From CAZJDM01 sp964544765 (GTDB lineage Bacteria; Bdellovibrionota_B; Oligoflexia; CAYFLR01), in contig CAZJDM010000015.1 of NCBI GenBank assembly GCA_964544765.1, positions 1-43,646 of the forward strand: a stretch of DNA of 43,646 bases. Reading direction: 5' to 3'. The position numbers and the translations under genes were made by a program. A model generated the notes under the pieces. The model was not told where the DNA came from, ran no database searches, and saw only the letters and a list, made by a program, of their open reading frames with translations. Positions 19,032-28,147 of this stretch are shown here, one piece after another. Position 1 is the first letter of the stretch; every line of letters starts with the position of its first letter.

Positions 19032-19394
19032 ATGAAGACGGACGGAGTCGGCACTATGACCAAAAAAGGAAAAAAATATTGCAAAGAAGAAGACTGTAAA
19101 GATCATGCCACCACTGCTGGGTATTGTCGATTGCATTATTTGGAAACTTGGGTGGAAGAAAAAAAGGCTCAAAATAACGGTGATAATGATAAGATGAGTA
19201 TTGATGAACTAGCACATGAGCTACTTGACCAATATCCAGACGAATATATTGAAGAAGCCCGTAATTCGGGATACGATTATGAGGGTCTTAATGGACTTTC
19301 ATTTGATGATGAACTGGAGAATTTGTGTGAACGCCTGGGTATTGGATCTGAAGATCTGGAATCCCTGAAAAAAAGACTCTTTTCTAAAGATTAA
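19032..19394 (+). CDS. Small protein with N-terminal Cys/His zinc-binding motif
   Basis: 120 residues, probably cytoplasmic. Near residue 17 begins a pattern Y-C-x4-C, then TTAGYCRLHYL, giving three Cys and a His that could bind one zinc ion. The rest is acidic and helical, with two short similar-looking segments (ELAHELLDQYP and ELENLCERLG). Proteins with a TxAGYCRLHY-like knuckle occur in Bdellovibrio and myxobacterial relatives as far as recalled; none has a function known to me. An in-frame ATG at 19056 (MTKKGKKYC) is a plausible alternative start. It lies 111 bases ahead of tldD on the same strand. Confidence 0.75.
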   Translation: MKTDGVGTMTKKGKKYCKEEDCKDHATTAGYCRLHYLETWVEEKKAQNNGDNDKMSIDELAHELLDQYPDEYIEEARNSGYDYEGLNGLSFDDELENLCERLGIGSEDLESLKKRLFSKD

Positions 19395-19505
19395 GTAGAA
19401 TGACCAGCCTTTAAAGCTTGCATATCAATTAACAATGACATAATATGTGTTCCGTACATTTCTAGAGATTTAGGATGATGTGATTTATAAGAAAGCGAGG
19501 GCAAT

Positions 19506-20966
19506 GTGAAAAAGAAAGCTAATGAAATGATTAGCCGAATTACAAATAAGGGAGCGTCGTATGCTGATGTTAGGATTCACATACAGGATATGAGGGAAAG
19601 TATATCAACTCTTAAAAACGATGTTCAGAGTTGTTATGTAGAAGAGAGATCAGGGTTTGGTATTAGGGTCCTGTTTGATGGAGCTTGGGGTTTTGCTTCA
19701 GGAGTTAGGATAGAAGAATTGGATCGCATAGCCGATAAAGCTCTACAAAACGCCCAAAGCGCGGCCCGAATTTTAAAAGAAAAAGTTGAGTTAGCACCTA
19801 AGGAGGTGCATAAGGATATTTATTCAAGTCCTTGTGAGATAGATCCTTTTAGGGTTCCCTTAAAAGATAAATTGGAACACTTATTAAAACTAGATAAGCG
19901 TCTGCAACATGAGAAGTTTGACTTTTGGGGAGCTGGAGTAAGCTCTTTTAAAAGGAAGATTTTATATGTAGATTCAGAGTGCGCGGAAATAGAGAAAAAT
20001 TTAGTTGATGTCGATGGAAGTCTGTTTATATTAGCTAATGATATTGAAGGATTGCAACAAAGAAGAACTTATAATCTATATCAGAGGGCTGGTGGTACAG
20101 TAGGATGGGAGAATCTGTTAGATGAAGAACAATTTTCATCTCATCCAGAGCGCTTGCAAAAAGAGCTATTGGATGTACTTAGTGCTCCAGTTTGTGAAAA
20201 AGAAGAATGCGATTTAATTATATTACCAGAAATGATGGCCTTGCAGACACATGAGACGATCGGTCATGCTTTGGAATTGGATCGTATTTTAGGATATGAG
20301 TTAAGTTATGCTGGTGGTAGTCATATTGATCTGCAGCATTTTGGTTCTTTGCAGTTTGGTAGTAAAAAACTCACTGCCAGAGCTGATGGAACCGTTCCAA
20401 ATTCTCCTGGATCGCTTGGTTTTGATGATGATGGAGTTAAGGCCAAAAATGTGGTTATGATTGATAAAGGAGTCTTAGTAAATGCCATTACTTCTAGACA
20501 GATGGTAGTAGAAGCTAACAAAAAAGCTGGTAGAACTATTTTTGATGGTTCCGGAGCTACTTGTAGGGCTCAAAGTTTCAATCGAATGCCGATAGAAAGA
20601 ATGAATAATATAAATATTGATCATGGTAATGATGGTACTGTGGAGGATTTTATCTCAGGTTGTCAAAACGGCTTAATGGTTGAATCTCCTAGATCGTGGT
20701 CCATTGGTTCCAATCGAGAGAATTTTCATTTTGCCACTGAAATTGGGTGGAAGATTAAGGATGGAAAGATATCTCATATAGTAAGAAATGCCACTTATCG
20801 AGGTGATAGCCTTAAATTTTGGCGCTCTTTGGATAAAGTTGGAGATCCGTCTACTTGGCAAATGCAACAAGTGTTCAATTGTGGTAAGGGGCAACCCAAT
20901 CAAATTATGAGATTAGGGCATGGAATTCCATTATGTTTATTTAAAAATGTGGAGGTAGGATATTAA
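19506..20966 (+). CDS. tldD: TldD, metalloprotease subunit of TldD/TldE
   Basis: A 486-residue catalytic subunit of the TldD/TldE heterodimeric metalloprotease, a cytoplasmic enzyme that trims unfolded or modified peptides; in E. coli it matures microcin B17 and degrades CcdA. The zinc motif HETIGH (H249, E250, H254) is intact, matching the family pattern HExxxH, followed by LELD. The GTG start at 19506 follows GAGGG. The next gene, tldE, begins at the base after the stop codon, so the two are co-translated. No peptide-modification genes are nearby, so a housekeeping role is likelier than a dedicated natural-product role. Confidence 0.95.
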   Translation: MKKKANEMISRITNKGASYADVRIHIQDMRESISTLKNDVQSCYVEERSGFGIRVLFDGAWGFASGVRIEELDRIADKALQNAQSAARILKEKVELAPKEVHKDIYSSPCEIDPFRVPLKDKLEHLLKLDKRLQHEKFDFWGAGVSSFKRKILYVDSECAEIEKNLVDVDGSLFILANDIEGLQQRRTYNLYQRAGGTVGWENLLDEEQFSSHPERLQKELLDVLSAPVCEKEECDLIILPEMMALQTHETIGHALELDRILGYELSYAGGSHIDLQHFGSLQFGSKKLTARADGTVPNSPGSLGFDDDGVKAKNVVMIDKGVLVNAITSRQMVVEANKKAGRTIFDGSGATCRAQSFNRMPIERMNNINIDHGNDGTVEDFISGCQNGLMVESPRSWSIGSNRENFHFATEIGWKIKDGKISHIVRNATYRGDSLKFWRSLDKVGDPSTWQMQQVFNCGKGQPNQIMRLGHGIPLCLFKNVEVGY

Positions 20967-22355
20967 ATGGAACAAGTTGTAAATACCTTAAATAAAATAA
21001 ATAGTTTTTTAAAAGAACAAAACCTTACTGGCGAGATCTCTTACACTGGTGATGTATCTCATTTGGTACGAGCCGCGGGGAACCAGATTTCACTAAACAC
21101 TAGTGAAATAACTACTGATTATACTGTTCAATTACAAGACGGTAAAAAAGTAGTGGAGGGAACCTATGTTGGTCCGGTTGATGATGTTGAGGGTATAAAA
21201 GGGGTAATTAATAAATTGAAAGAATCGTTAGGATCAATGCCTGAACTGCCCTTTTTAACTCCAATGGAACCTATAGCTTTAGGAGCTAAGACAACCGTGG
21301 ATAGCGATAAGAAGGTTGAAGACATCGACAGCAATGTAATGGTATCTTTATATGAAAGGGCCATAGATCGATTTAGAGATAAAGATGTAATTGTCTCAGG
21401 AGCTTTTTCAGCGGGGTCGAGTTCTTATGCTATAGTAAATACCTTATCATCTGAAGCTTTATACTATAAGGGGAGTGATTATAATGCTGAAGTAGTGTTA
21501 CAATTACCAAACGATGATAAAAAGGAGCTTCGAGCTGCATTTACCGGAGAAAATTTAGCCGAGTATAACCAAGATCAAATTTTGGATCATTTGGAAGAAA
21601 TACTTAAACTAAAAAGAACTACTTCACGAGAGGATATTGAAGCGGGGCAATATGATGTTGTTTTTTCCGCGGATGCTTTTGTTGAATTGGTTTCTATGTT
21701 TAGTTATTTAACCGTGTCTGGTGAATCGTTTGAATATGGAACCGGTATGTTACAAAAAGAAAAGCATAAAATAGGTGATAAGTTATTTAGTGAGAAATTC
21801 ACCATGATAGATGATCCTGATGATTCGGAAGTTTTATATCGGCGACATTTTGGACAAAATGGTATTGCGCGTGGGCGTTTTCCTTTAATAGAAAAGGGTG
21901 TTTTGAAGAACATGTATTACTCCAGCAAAAAGACTTGTGATCGCTTTAACAAGAAAGTTAATAACGATATGTCGGTATCTTCTCCTAAAATTATTGCTGA
22001 TGATGGCCCGTCAACTTTTGAACAGATGATTAAACAAAGTTCTTCTAAAACCATTTATATTCCTTTTATTCATTATATGAATCTTACAAATGCCGCTAAA
22101 GGAGAATTTACAGGTACTAGTCGATTTGGAACCTTTCTATTAGAAGACGGAAAAGTAAAGTCTCACTTATATAAATTACGTATCAATGATTCTATGCATG
22201 ATATCTTTAATAACATAGACTGGCTGTCTTCTAAGTTAGTTCATGTGAATACTGCCAATACTTATGGAACCCGTAATGCGGGAAGTATTGCTTGTCCTGC
22301 TTTTGTACGGGTCAAGGGAGTTAAAATTTCTGGCACAAGCTGCATTAAAGAATAA
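20967..22355 (+). CDS. tldE: TldE (PmbA), partner subunit of TldD
   Basis: A 462-residue homologue of TldD lacking the HExxxH motif, as expected for the non-catalytic subunit that completes the protease chamber. Family features include a C-terminal section ending in SIACPAFVRVKGVKISG, close to other PmbA proteins. GGAGGT lies in the last codons of tldD, 12-17 bases before the ATG, and there is no intergenic gap. The 3' end faces the ELWxxDGT lipoprotein gene with four bases between stop codons. Confidence 0.93.
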   Translation: MEQVVNTLNKINSFLKEQNLTGEISYTGDVSHLVRAAGNQISLNTSEITTDYTVQLQDGKKVVEGTYVGPVDDVEGIKGVINKLKESLGSMPELPFLTPMEPIALGAKTTVDSDKKVEDIDSNVMVSLYERAIDRFRDKDVIVSGAFSAGSSSYAIVNTLSSEALYYKGSDYNAEVVLQLPNDDKKELRAAFTGENLAEYNQDQILDHLEEILKLKRTTSREDIEAGQYDVVFSADAFVELVSMFSYLTVSGESFEYGTGMLQKEKHKIGDKLFSEKFTMIDDPDDSEVLYRRHFGQNGIARGRFPLIEKGVLKNMYYSSKKTCDRFNKKVNNDMSVSSPKIIADDGPSTFEQMIKQSSSKTIYIPFIHYMNLTNAAKGEFTGTSRFGTFLLEDGKVKSHLYKLRINDSMHDIFNNIDWLSSKLVHVNTANTYGTRNAGSIACPAFVRVKGVKISGTSCIKE

Positions 22356-22359
22356 GCAA

Positions 22360-23304
22360 TTATTTGGTTTTGCTACTAACTATCCAAGTTCCCTCTTTAG
22401 TGCCATCACTTCGCCATATTGTATCCCAGTATTCTTTATCTGGGGCTACGAAGTACAAGATATTATTTGCCACAGCTAGATCGACAGGAAAATCCCAATC
22501 AGTAGGTTCAATAAAAATATCCTCGATCATTACAGTGACCATTACAGTTCCATTGGTAGTGCCATCGCTTTTCCATAGTTCCAATTCATACATATCATTA
22601 TAAATAAGAAAAAATAATGTACCATCAACGTTGGTCAGCCATAGTGGAAATGAATCTCCATCAGGGTTTATATCCTTAACTATCGAAGTTCCATCATCTG
22701 TTCCATCACTTTTCCATAGATTAGATTCATAATTATCATTAATAACAACAAAAAATAATGTATCACCTACTTTGGTTAGCCATGCTGATTCTAAAAAACC
22801 ATCAGGATTCAAATTCTTAACCATCTCAGTTCCATTAGCGGTGCCATCTGTCTTCCAAAGATTACTTCCTACTAAATCTAAATTACTTGCTTGATAGTAT
22901 AAGGTGTTGTTTATATTTACCAAATTTTCCGGAACTTCTTGAATTTTAAAAGTATATTCTTTAGTAATGGTGGGAAATCTTGTCTCAGTATTTGTTTCAG
23001 CAAAGGCTTTTAGTACTGTATTTTTATATAAAGTGATAGGTTGAGTATAGATAAGCGATTTATCTGGTTCTTTTCCATTTAGGTTATAATATATAGTGAA
23101 TTTTTGAATTCCACTACCTTTAACTTTACTATTAATTTTGACTTCTATTGGTTTATAGTACGGAATTTCTAAAGGTGGAGGATCTGTGGTAAGAATTACT
23201 TCGACAGTATCTTCTGTTATATTGGTATTTTCGTTATCACATCCTAAACAAATTGACATTAAAAGAATAATAACTAGAAAGAATGATGTATTTTTTTTCT
23301 TCAT
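22360..23304 (-). CDS. ELWxxDGT-repeat lipoprotein with chitobiase-like domain
   Basis: About 314 residues from the ATG at 23304, chosen because it has AGGA a few bases upstream and gives a clean signal (KKKNTSFFLVIILL..., lipobox CLGC). A longer reading from 23352 lacks both. Residues about 50-125 resemble the chitobiase C-terminal type domain (IYYNLNGKEPD, then ITLYKNTVLKAFA), common in surface proteins. After it come four ELWxxDGT-type repeats: NLWKTDGTANGT, NLWKSDGTDDGT, ELWKSDGTTNGT and TIWRSDGTKEGT, about 46 residues apart. These repeats probably form propeller-like blades, and four is a low number. The protein is probably surface-exposed; its binding target is unknown. Confidence 0.85.
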   Translation of the reverse strand: MKKKNTSFFLVIILLMSICLGCDNENTNITEDTVEVILTTDPPPLEIPYYKPIEVKINSKVKGSGIQKFTIYYNLNGKEPDKSLIYTQPITLYKNTVLKAFAETNTETRFPTITKEYTFKIQEVPENLVNINNTLYYQASNLDLVGSNLWKTDGTANGTEMVKNLNPDGFLESAWLTKVGDTLFFVVINDNYESNLWKSDGTDDGTSIVKDINPDGDSFPLWLTNVDGTLFFLIYNDMYELELWKSDGTTNGTVMVTVMIEDIFIEPTDWDFPVDLAVANNILYFVAPDKEYWDTIWRSDGTKEGTWIVSSKTK

Positions 23305-23501
23305 TTTGAATCCTATATTTGTGAGACAACATCCAATTATACTAAAGTCCAATTGCTTTTCATAGACTCATATAAATATTTTTAGATGCAAGCTTCATTC
23401 ATTAACAACGGGTAAACGCCACGATAAGCGCATTGTTAACTACTTTTTAGTCATTTCTTATGATAGAATAAAACTAAAAATTTATAAATCAAGGAGGATT
23501 T

Positions 23502-23948
23502 ATGATCAAGAAGCTTATCTTTATTTGTTTGATGGTTTTCTTATGGATGAGTGAGATACAAGCAAAAGTACATGTCTTTATTCATTCTAGTAATACCAGG
23601 GCTTCTTTTGCCATTGCTGGAAAAAATAATAATACTCCCTTATATCAAAAGATGACTGGCAAGTTAGATTTGATCGGACGTAAAACAATAGTGCATCCAG
23701 ACGGCTTATTTCGTTTGATGTGTTCCTTTGTATCTTGTTCAGCTTTTGTAATTCAGAGTCCTTTTGCTGAGCTGGATTCACAAAAAGGTTTTGTTAAATT
23801 TGAGTTAAATGATGCTCAGGCACATAGTATTAGCAAATATTTTAAATTAGACACGGAAGAATTATGGGAGTTTACTTCAACAGATGGAACACTAACCATA
23901 ACCGTTTCAGAGAAATTGTTTACCTTTCAATATAATAAGTATCGTTAG
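23502..23948 (+). CDS. Small secreted protein, function unknown
   Basis: 148 residues with a Sec signal peptide (about 1-21, ending near EIQAK). The mature part is about 125 residues with alternating hydrophobic residues that suggest a small beta-sandwich. It contains two Cys close together (LMCSFVSCSAF), a possible disulphide. A strong AAGGAGG sits seven bases before the ATG, and a good intrinsic terminator follows at 24014, so this is a single-gene unit. No family recognised. Confidence 0.75.
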   Translation: MIKKLIFICLMVFLWMSEIQAKVHVFIHSSNTRASFAIAGKNNNTPLYQKMTGKLDLIGRKTIVHPDGLFRLMCSFVSCSAFVIQSPFAELDSQKGFVKFELNDAQAHSISKYFKLDTEELWEFTSTDGTLTITVSEKLFTFQYNKYR

Positions 23949-24013
23949 TAATGCGGATATTGGTTTTAACAGTCTCAACTCATAGTAACAACAGTTACAT
24001 ATACTTATCAACA

Positions 24014-24048
24014 CGGTGCATAAGTAAGACTTATACACCGCGTTTTTT
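24014..24048 (+). terminator. Intrinsic terminator
   Basis: A 12-pair stem with one mismatch (CGGTGcATAAGT / ACTTATaCACCG, 3-base loop AAG) is followed by CG and six Ts. It ends transcription of the small secreted protein gene. Confidence 0.85.
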
Positions 24049-24078
24049 ACTAATTCACTAATTCATTCGGATAAGTGA

Positions 24079-24429
24079 AAAAACAATCTTGTTACTAACG
24101 GGTTTTCAGATCCTCAAAGAAGGCGTCTAAAACAATCCGGCTTAGAACCAATTATTGATTTTATGGTAGTTTCGGAAGAAATTGGTTTTCACAAGCCAGA
24201 TCCGATGATATATCAACACGCATTAGACCAAGCTGAGCATCAAGAAAAAGAATCTGTAATTATGATCGGTGATCGATTAGATTCTGATATTTTAGGTGGT
24301 AATAATTTTGGTATTCAAACCTGTTGGTTCAACCGTTCTAAAAAGATGAATAAAACCGGTATTGTTCCCAATTTTGAGATAACTGAGTTGAAGGAAATAT
24401 TCGGATTAACACCTCGTCCTTCTTCATAA
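24079..24429 (+). pseudogene. HAD-superfamily hydrolase remnant lacking its N-terminal half
   Basis: The open frame from 24079, just after an in-frame stop, matches the C-terminal half of YjjG-like HAD phosphatases. Motif II is VTNGF, then QRRRLKQSGL and VVSEEIGFHKPDP (motif III Lys), then MIGDRLDSDILGG (motif IV acidic pair). Motif I (DxDxT) and the cap domain, about 110 residues, are absent. The sequence upstream is unrelated and holds the neighbour's terminator. The first ATG (24163) lies after motif II and has no ribosome site, so the 88-residue reading is probably not made. A 5' deletion is the simplest explanation. Confidence 0.8.
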
Positions 24430-24572
24430 CAGTATCCATCTTTTTCATGACAGGATACATCTTGAAATTTAATTTCTAAATGTATAGTATGGAGTCTCTT
24501 TTTGAGGGCCTATTTGAAAGGCTAAGAAAAGCAAGAAATGTTAAATAGGAGAAATATTTAAGGGATAGGTAT

Positions 24573-25832
24573 ATGGATGATTCTAATGTAGATTTTTTTG
24601 AAGAATTGCAATCCAGAGGACTGTTAAAGCAACTTACTCATGAAGATGAGATTAAACAAAAGTTAAAACAAACTACTCCTATTACATTATATATGGGCTT
24701 TGATCCAACTGCTGATTCCTTGCATGTTGGTAATATGATGGGGCTTTTAACTCTATCAAGATTTCAAAAAGCTGGCCATAGGATAATTATTCTTTGTGGT
24801 GGCGCAACGGGGATGATTGGTGACCCAAGTGGTAAAACAGAGCTAAGAAAAATGCTGGTTGGTGAGACTATTCAAAATAATATTGAAGCTCAGAAAAAAC
24901 AAATGAAACATTTCATAAATTTTAATGGTGGTGAGGCGCAACTGGTTAATAATGCTGATTGGATTTCTGATAAGAATTATATTCATTTTTTGCGGGAAAT
25001 AGGAACCCATTTTTCGGTCAATCGTATGTTGCAAGCTGAGTGTTTTAAAAACAGAATGGAAAAAGGTCTGTCGTTTTTAGAATTTAATTATATGATTTTA
25101 CAGGCTTATGATTTTTATCATTTAAACGCCAACTATGGGTGTACTTTTCAAGTAGGTGGTGATGATCAATGGTCAAATATTATTGCTGGAGTAGAGCTTA
25201 TTCGTCGCAAGGTACAAAAGGAAGCTTTTGGTATCACTTATCCTCTATTATTAACTAAAGATGGCAATAAAATGGGAAAAACCGAAAAAGGGGCGGTTTG
25301 GCTCGATGCTAACAAAACGTCCCCCTTTGAGTTTTTTCAATTTTGGCGAAATATCGATGATGATGAAGTAATCCGAATTTTAAAATATCTGACCTTTATT
25401 TCTTTGGGTGAGATTGATGAAATGGCATCTTTAAAGGGTAAAGATATTAATCAGGCTAAAATTAGGTTGGCTCATGAAATGACTTCTATGGTACATGGTA
25501 AAGAAGAAGCCGATAAAGCCAAATCTGGGGCCCAAAGTCTTTTTGCTGATGTAGTAGGTGATGAAAGTTCGATGCCTACTACTAGTTTTGATCGAAGTTT
25601 GTTGAATGAAGGGATTCCTATTTTAGACGCCCTAGTTAAAACTTCTTTGACCAAGTCCAAAGGGGAAGGAAGAAGACAAATTGAACAAAACGGTATCTCT
25701 GTTAATGATAAGAAGGTAGCTGACCCGTATTTAAAACTTACTGAAGCTGATATAGTGGATGATAGTTATATAATGTTAAAAAAAGGAAAAAAAACTTATC
25801 ATAAAATGGTAATTATTAATAGCGATTCTTAA
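24573..25832 (+). CDS. tyrS: Tyrosyl-tRNA synthetase
   Basis: A 419-residue class I synthetase that charges tRNA-Tyr in the cytoplasm. The HIGH-equivalent motif is HVGN at 51-54, after MGFDPTADSL. The KMSKS-equivalent is KMGKT at 233-237, close to the KFGKT of the E. coli enzyme. The C-terminal 70 residues form an S4 RNA-binding domain (EGRRQIEQNGISVNDKKV). Length is normal. GGGATAGG precedes the ATG. The 143-base leader lacks the conserved T-box sequence, so T-box control is not supported. Confidence 0.97.
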   Translation: MDDSNVDFFEELQSRGLLKQLTHEDEIKQKLKQTTPITLYMGFDPTADSLHVGNMMGLLTLSRFQKAGHRIIILCGGATGMIGDPSGKTELRKMLVGETIQNNIEAQKKQMKHFINFNGGEAQLVNNADWISDKNYIHFLREIGTHFSVNRMLQAECFKNRMEKGLSFLEFNYMILQAYDFYHLNANYGCTFQVGGDDQWSNIIAGVELIRRKVQKEAFGITYPLLLTKDGNKMGKTEKGAVWLDANKTSPFEFFQFWRNIDDDEVIRILKYLTFISLGEIDEMASLKGKDINQAKIRLAHEMTSMVHGKEEADKAKSGAQSLFADVVGDESSMPTTSFDRSLLNEGIPILDALVKTSLTKSKGEGRRQIEQNGISVNDKKVADPYLKLTEADIVDDSYIMLKKGKKTYHKMVIINSDS

Positions 25833-25868
25833 AACTATATAAGCGAGCGGGATTGAGACCCAGTTTAT

Positions 25869-25893
25869 CTGTTCCTTATCCTTCAAGGAACGG
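25869..25893 (+). other. Hairpin after tyrS
   Basis: CTGTTCCTT pairs with AAGGAACGG (one G-T pair) around a 7-base loop, 37 bases after the tyrS stop. There is no U-run, so it may be a 3'-end stabilising structure or a leader hairpin for the next gene. Confidence 0.4.
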
Positions 25894-25933
25894 TAGTGAT
25901 TAATAATGTTACGATTGACCTTGAGATGAGCCT

Positions 25934-26875
25934 ATGGCTAACTGGCTGCTTCGTGTTGAGATCTTGGTTATAATGATGATTGTAATAAATAATCTAGATA
26001 TACTTGGAGTCCATAGTAACCTTAGTATATTGCGGGGAGATTCAATCCCTCGTTTTGTTCCTGATCAAATCAAATGGCAAACAGGGCAAATAATTGGCAT
26101 TTCTGAACCCTTGGAAGATCCTTCAACCTTCTTTTTTGAGATAGTTACTGGAAGTCGTTTTGGTCATATTGGTATAGTAGTTGTTGCTGCTGATGGTAGA
26201 AAAAGGATTTATCATTCAGATCCTAAAGGGAAGGGAGCCATGATTTCTCCTTTGACAGAATTTTTAAACCGTTCTTTAGATCAAAACCAGCAGTATCAAG
26301 CCGCCTTAGTAGTACCAAATGAATTGCTTAATGATGATCAGAGAGAAAGACTTATTAGTGTATTAGAAAGGGTGGTTGCTGATAGGATTCCATATAATCA
26401 TAAACAATATATGAATAATAGTTCTATGAACTGTTCTGAATTTGTTTATCATGCCTTTTTGAAAGTAGGAATTGAATTGGGATTTATAGAGGGAGCCGCT
26501 GCTTTTAATTATAGTGCTTTTAATGGAGGTCTTAGAAAATATTGGAGTCCGCAAATTCCAGATGGTGCCAGATATATCTCACCTTTTAGTATTATTGCCC
26601 ATCATGGTACTCGTATCATAGCCTCTAATTTGCCAATCAATCAGATTTTAAGCGAAAGAGAAATTTTAGATTCTTGGCAAGATAACGGGGGTCTTCGTCA
26701 ATTTACTCAATTAATCATCTTGGGAAACAACAGATTGAGCTTCCGGGAAATTGATAAAAGGGAACAAGAATTATATGAGTTTTTTAAATCAAGAGCATCA
26801 ACACAACCTTATCGAAATATGCCGATTTGGGGTGCTGCTTGCAATGACCTTTCTGATTTGGCTCAAATTAAGTAG
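25934..26875 (+). CDS. YiiX-like permuted papain-fold (NlpC/P60-type) exported protein
   Basis: 313 residues with an N-terminal hydrophobic segment (about 4-27) that should export it. The order of motifs is that of circularly permuted NlpC/P60 enzymes of the YiiX/YebB type: WQTGQIIGI near the start, catalytic His in RFGHIGIVV (H78), and catalytic Cys in MNCSEFVYHAF (C167). The usual order (Cys before His) is reversed, as expected for this group. Members are lipid or peptide amide hydrolases in the envelope; the substrate here cannot be told. The C-terminal 90 residues are unassigned. It lies 101 bases after tyrS. Confidence 0.82.
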   Translation: MANWLLRVEILVIMMIVINNLDILGVHSNLSILRGDSIPRFVPDQIKWQTGQIIGISEPLEDPSTFFFEIVTGSRFGHIGIVVVAADGRKRIYHSDPKGKGAMISPLTEFLNRSLDQNQQYQAALVVPNELLNDDQRERLISVLERVVADRIPYNHKQYMNNSSMNCSEFVYHAFLKVGIELGFIEGAAAFNYSAFNGGLRKYWSPQIPDGARYISPFSIIAHHGTRIIASNLPINQILSEREILDSWQDNGGLRQFTQLIILGNNRLSFREIDKREQELYEFFKSRASTQPYRNMPIWGAACNDLSDLAQIK

Positions 26876-27164
26876 TGTTAGTTTCTATAATCTAGTGTTG
26901 TATTTATAATCCTTTAATCAAACCAGTATTCTTTAATACTTCTCGAATCAATTAGTATTGTTTTGATATCTATCAAGTAGATGAGTAAACAAATGTTACC
27001 ATAACCGCTATAAAAAACACCAAATCACCATATAACTTCCTGAAATCATTGCGTTTAAAAAGTTGGCCCGATATTTGCTTTAATTTAAGGCAAAGAAATA
27101 ATTTAGATTTTAAAAGTTAACTTTTTAAACCATCACATTTTTAATCATTTCAAAGGAGGAAGTT
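26876..27164. other. Intergenic region upstream of the secreted protein gene
   Basis: 289 AT-rich bases. A short hairpin (AGTATT-CTTT-AATACT) near 26930 and the ribosome site at the right end are all that can be pointed out. No RNA gene recognised. Confidence 0.5.
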
Positions 27165-27956
27165 ATGAGAAGAACCATTTTATTTTTAACAGCATTGGTA
27201 GGACTGGTAGTTATGGGTTCTGAGTTATTTGCTCAAACCAGACTTGTTTTGGATTATGACGATCAGCATTATAGAGGACAGAATACTCTATTCCTTAAAA
27301 GGAAAGCCAGACAGCAACATCCTGGTGTATCATTACGTGATAAGGAATTAATTTCGGTTAGATTAGTAGCTAAGTCCAGGTTTGGCAGGGGTCAAGCTAC
27401 CTTAACTGTTGGACAGACAGACAGTTATCCAGAAACAGTGGGCGGTAATCCGGATGAATTTGATAATCCCAGGCCCTATACTTTTGATCGAATCAGATTT
27501 AATAATCCAGCTAATTCTTCCCAAGGTAGATGGCAGATACAATTAAGAGGAAACTTTAAGATCAGAAAAGTGGTCCTTTTAATTGAAGATGATTATTATG
27601 GCCAGTTCGAGGAAGTTGAGACTTATCGTTTAACTAAACCGGTTTTCTTTACTCAAGAAATTCAAATGAATTATTTTGGTCGTGTAAAAGCTCTTAAGCT
27701 AAAAAGCTTGCGAGGTATAGCTCAGGTGGCCATTGTAGAAGTTATCTTTGGTAATGGCCGGGTTAGACGACTATCTGGTCTTGAAGGGACGTTGACTCGT
27801 AGACAAGGTAAAGATATTACCTTTAGGGCACCTCGTGGTAGAAATATTCGTAAGATATTTATTACCGCAAAAGCAGATCGTCAAGGTGGCGGTGGACCAG
27901 TAACTCCTGGAGGTGGTCGAGGAGCCATTCAAGTATTAGCTAAAACAACCTGGTAA
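27165..27956 (+). CDS. Secreted basic beta-rich protein, function unknown
   Basis: 263 residues with a Sec signal peptide (about 1-23, cleavage near ELFAQ). The mature protein is rich in Arg, Val and alternating hydrophobic residues, suggesting beta-sandwich structure. Two similar blocks may be internal repeats (KIRKVVLLIEDDYYG and NIRKIFITAKADRQG, each after an LRGNF or FRAPRG stretch). A Gly/Pro linker (GGGGPVTPGGGRG) leads to a short C-terminus, LAKTTW. AAGGAGGAAG before the ATG and a strong hairpin after the stop suggest a well-expressed single gene. No family recognised. Confidence 0.78.
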   Translation: MRRTILFLTALVGLVVMGSELFAQTRLVLDYDDQHYRGQNTLFLKRKARQQHPGVSLRDKELISVRLVAKSRFGRGQATLTVGQTDSYPETVGGNPDEFDNPRPYTFDRIRFNNPANSSQGRWQIQLRGNFKIRKVVLLIEDDYYGQFEEVETYRLTKPVFFTQEIQMNYFGRVKALKLKSLRGIAQVAIVEVIFGNGRVRRLSGLEGTLTRRQGKDITFRAPRGRNIRKIFITAKADRQGGGGPVTPGGGRGAIQVLAKTTW

Positions 27957-27964
27957 AAAGAAAA

Positions 27965-27984
27965 CCTCGGCCTTCGGGCCGGGG
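27965..27984 (+). terminator. GC-rich UUCG-loop hairpin
   Basis: CCTCGGCC pairs with GGCCGGGG around a TTCG tetraloop (one G-T pair), eight bases after the stop codon. Four As precede it and only ATTTG follows, so the U-run is weak. It still stands out from the AT-rich background and most likely ends the secreted protein transcript. Confidence 0.7.
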
Positions 27985-28147
27985 ATTTGTAAGTTTTCAA
28001 AATGTATCGGCAAACCTCATTTCTTGTTCATTTTCTGACTCAAAGTCAACGTCGTTAGTCACTAGTTACTAGTAATTAGTATCTGGTATAATTTATATGC
28101 CTTACCAGTGAAAATATCAGTTTATTATCTTGAAGGATATTTTTTAT

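Noticed and set aside
24430..24572. Possible T-box or other riboswitch in the tyrS leader
   Set aside because: The leader is short and lacks the conserved T-box sequence; only a weak 6-bp inverted repeat is present.
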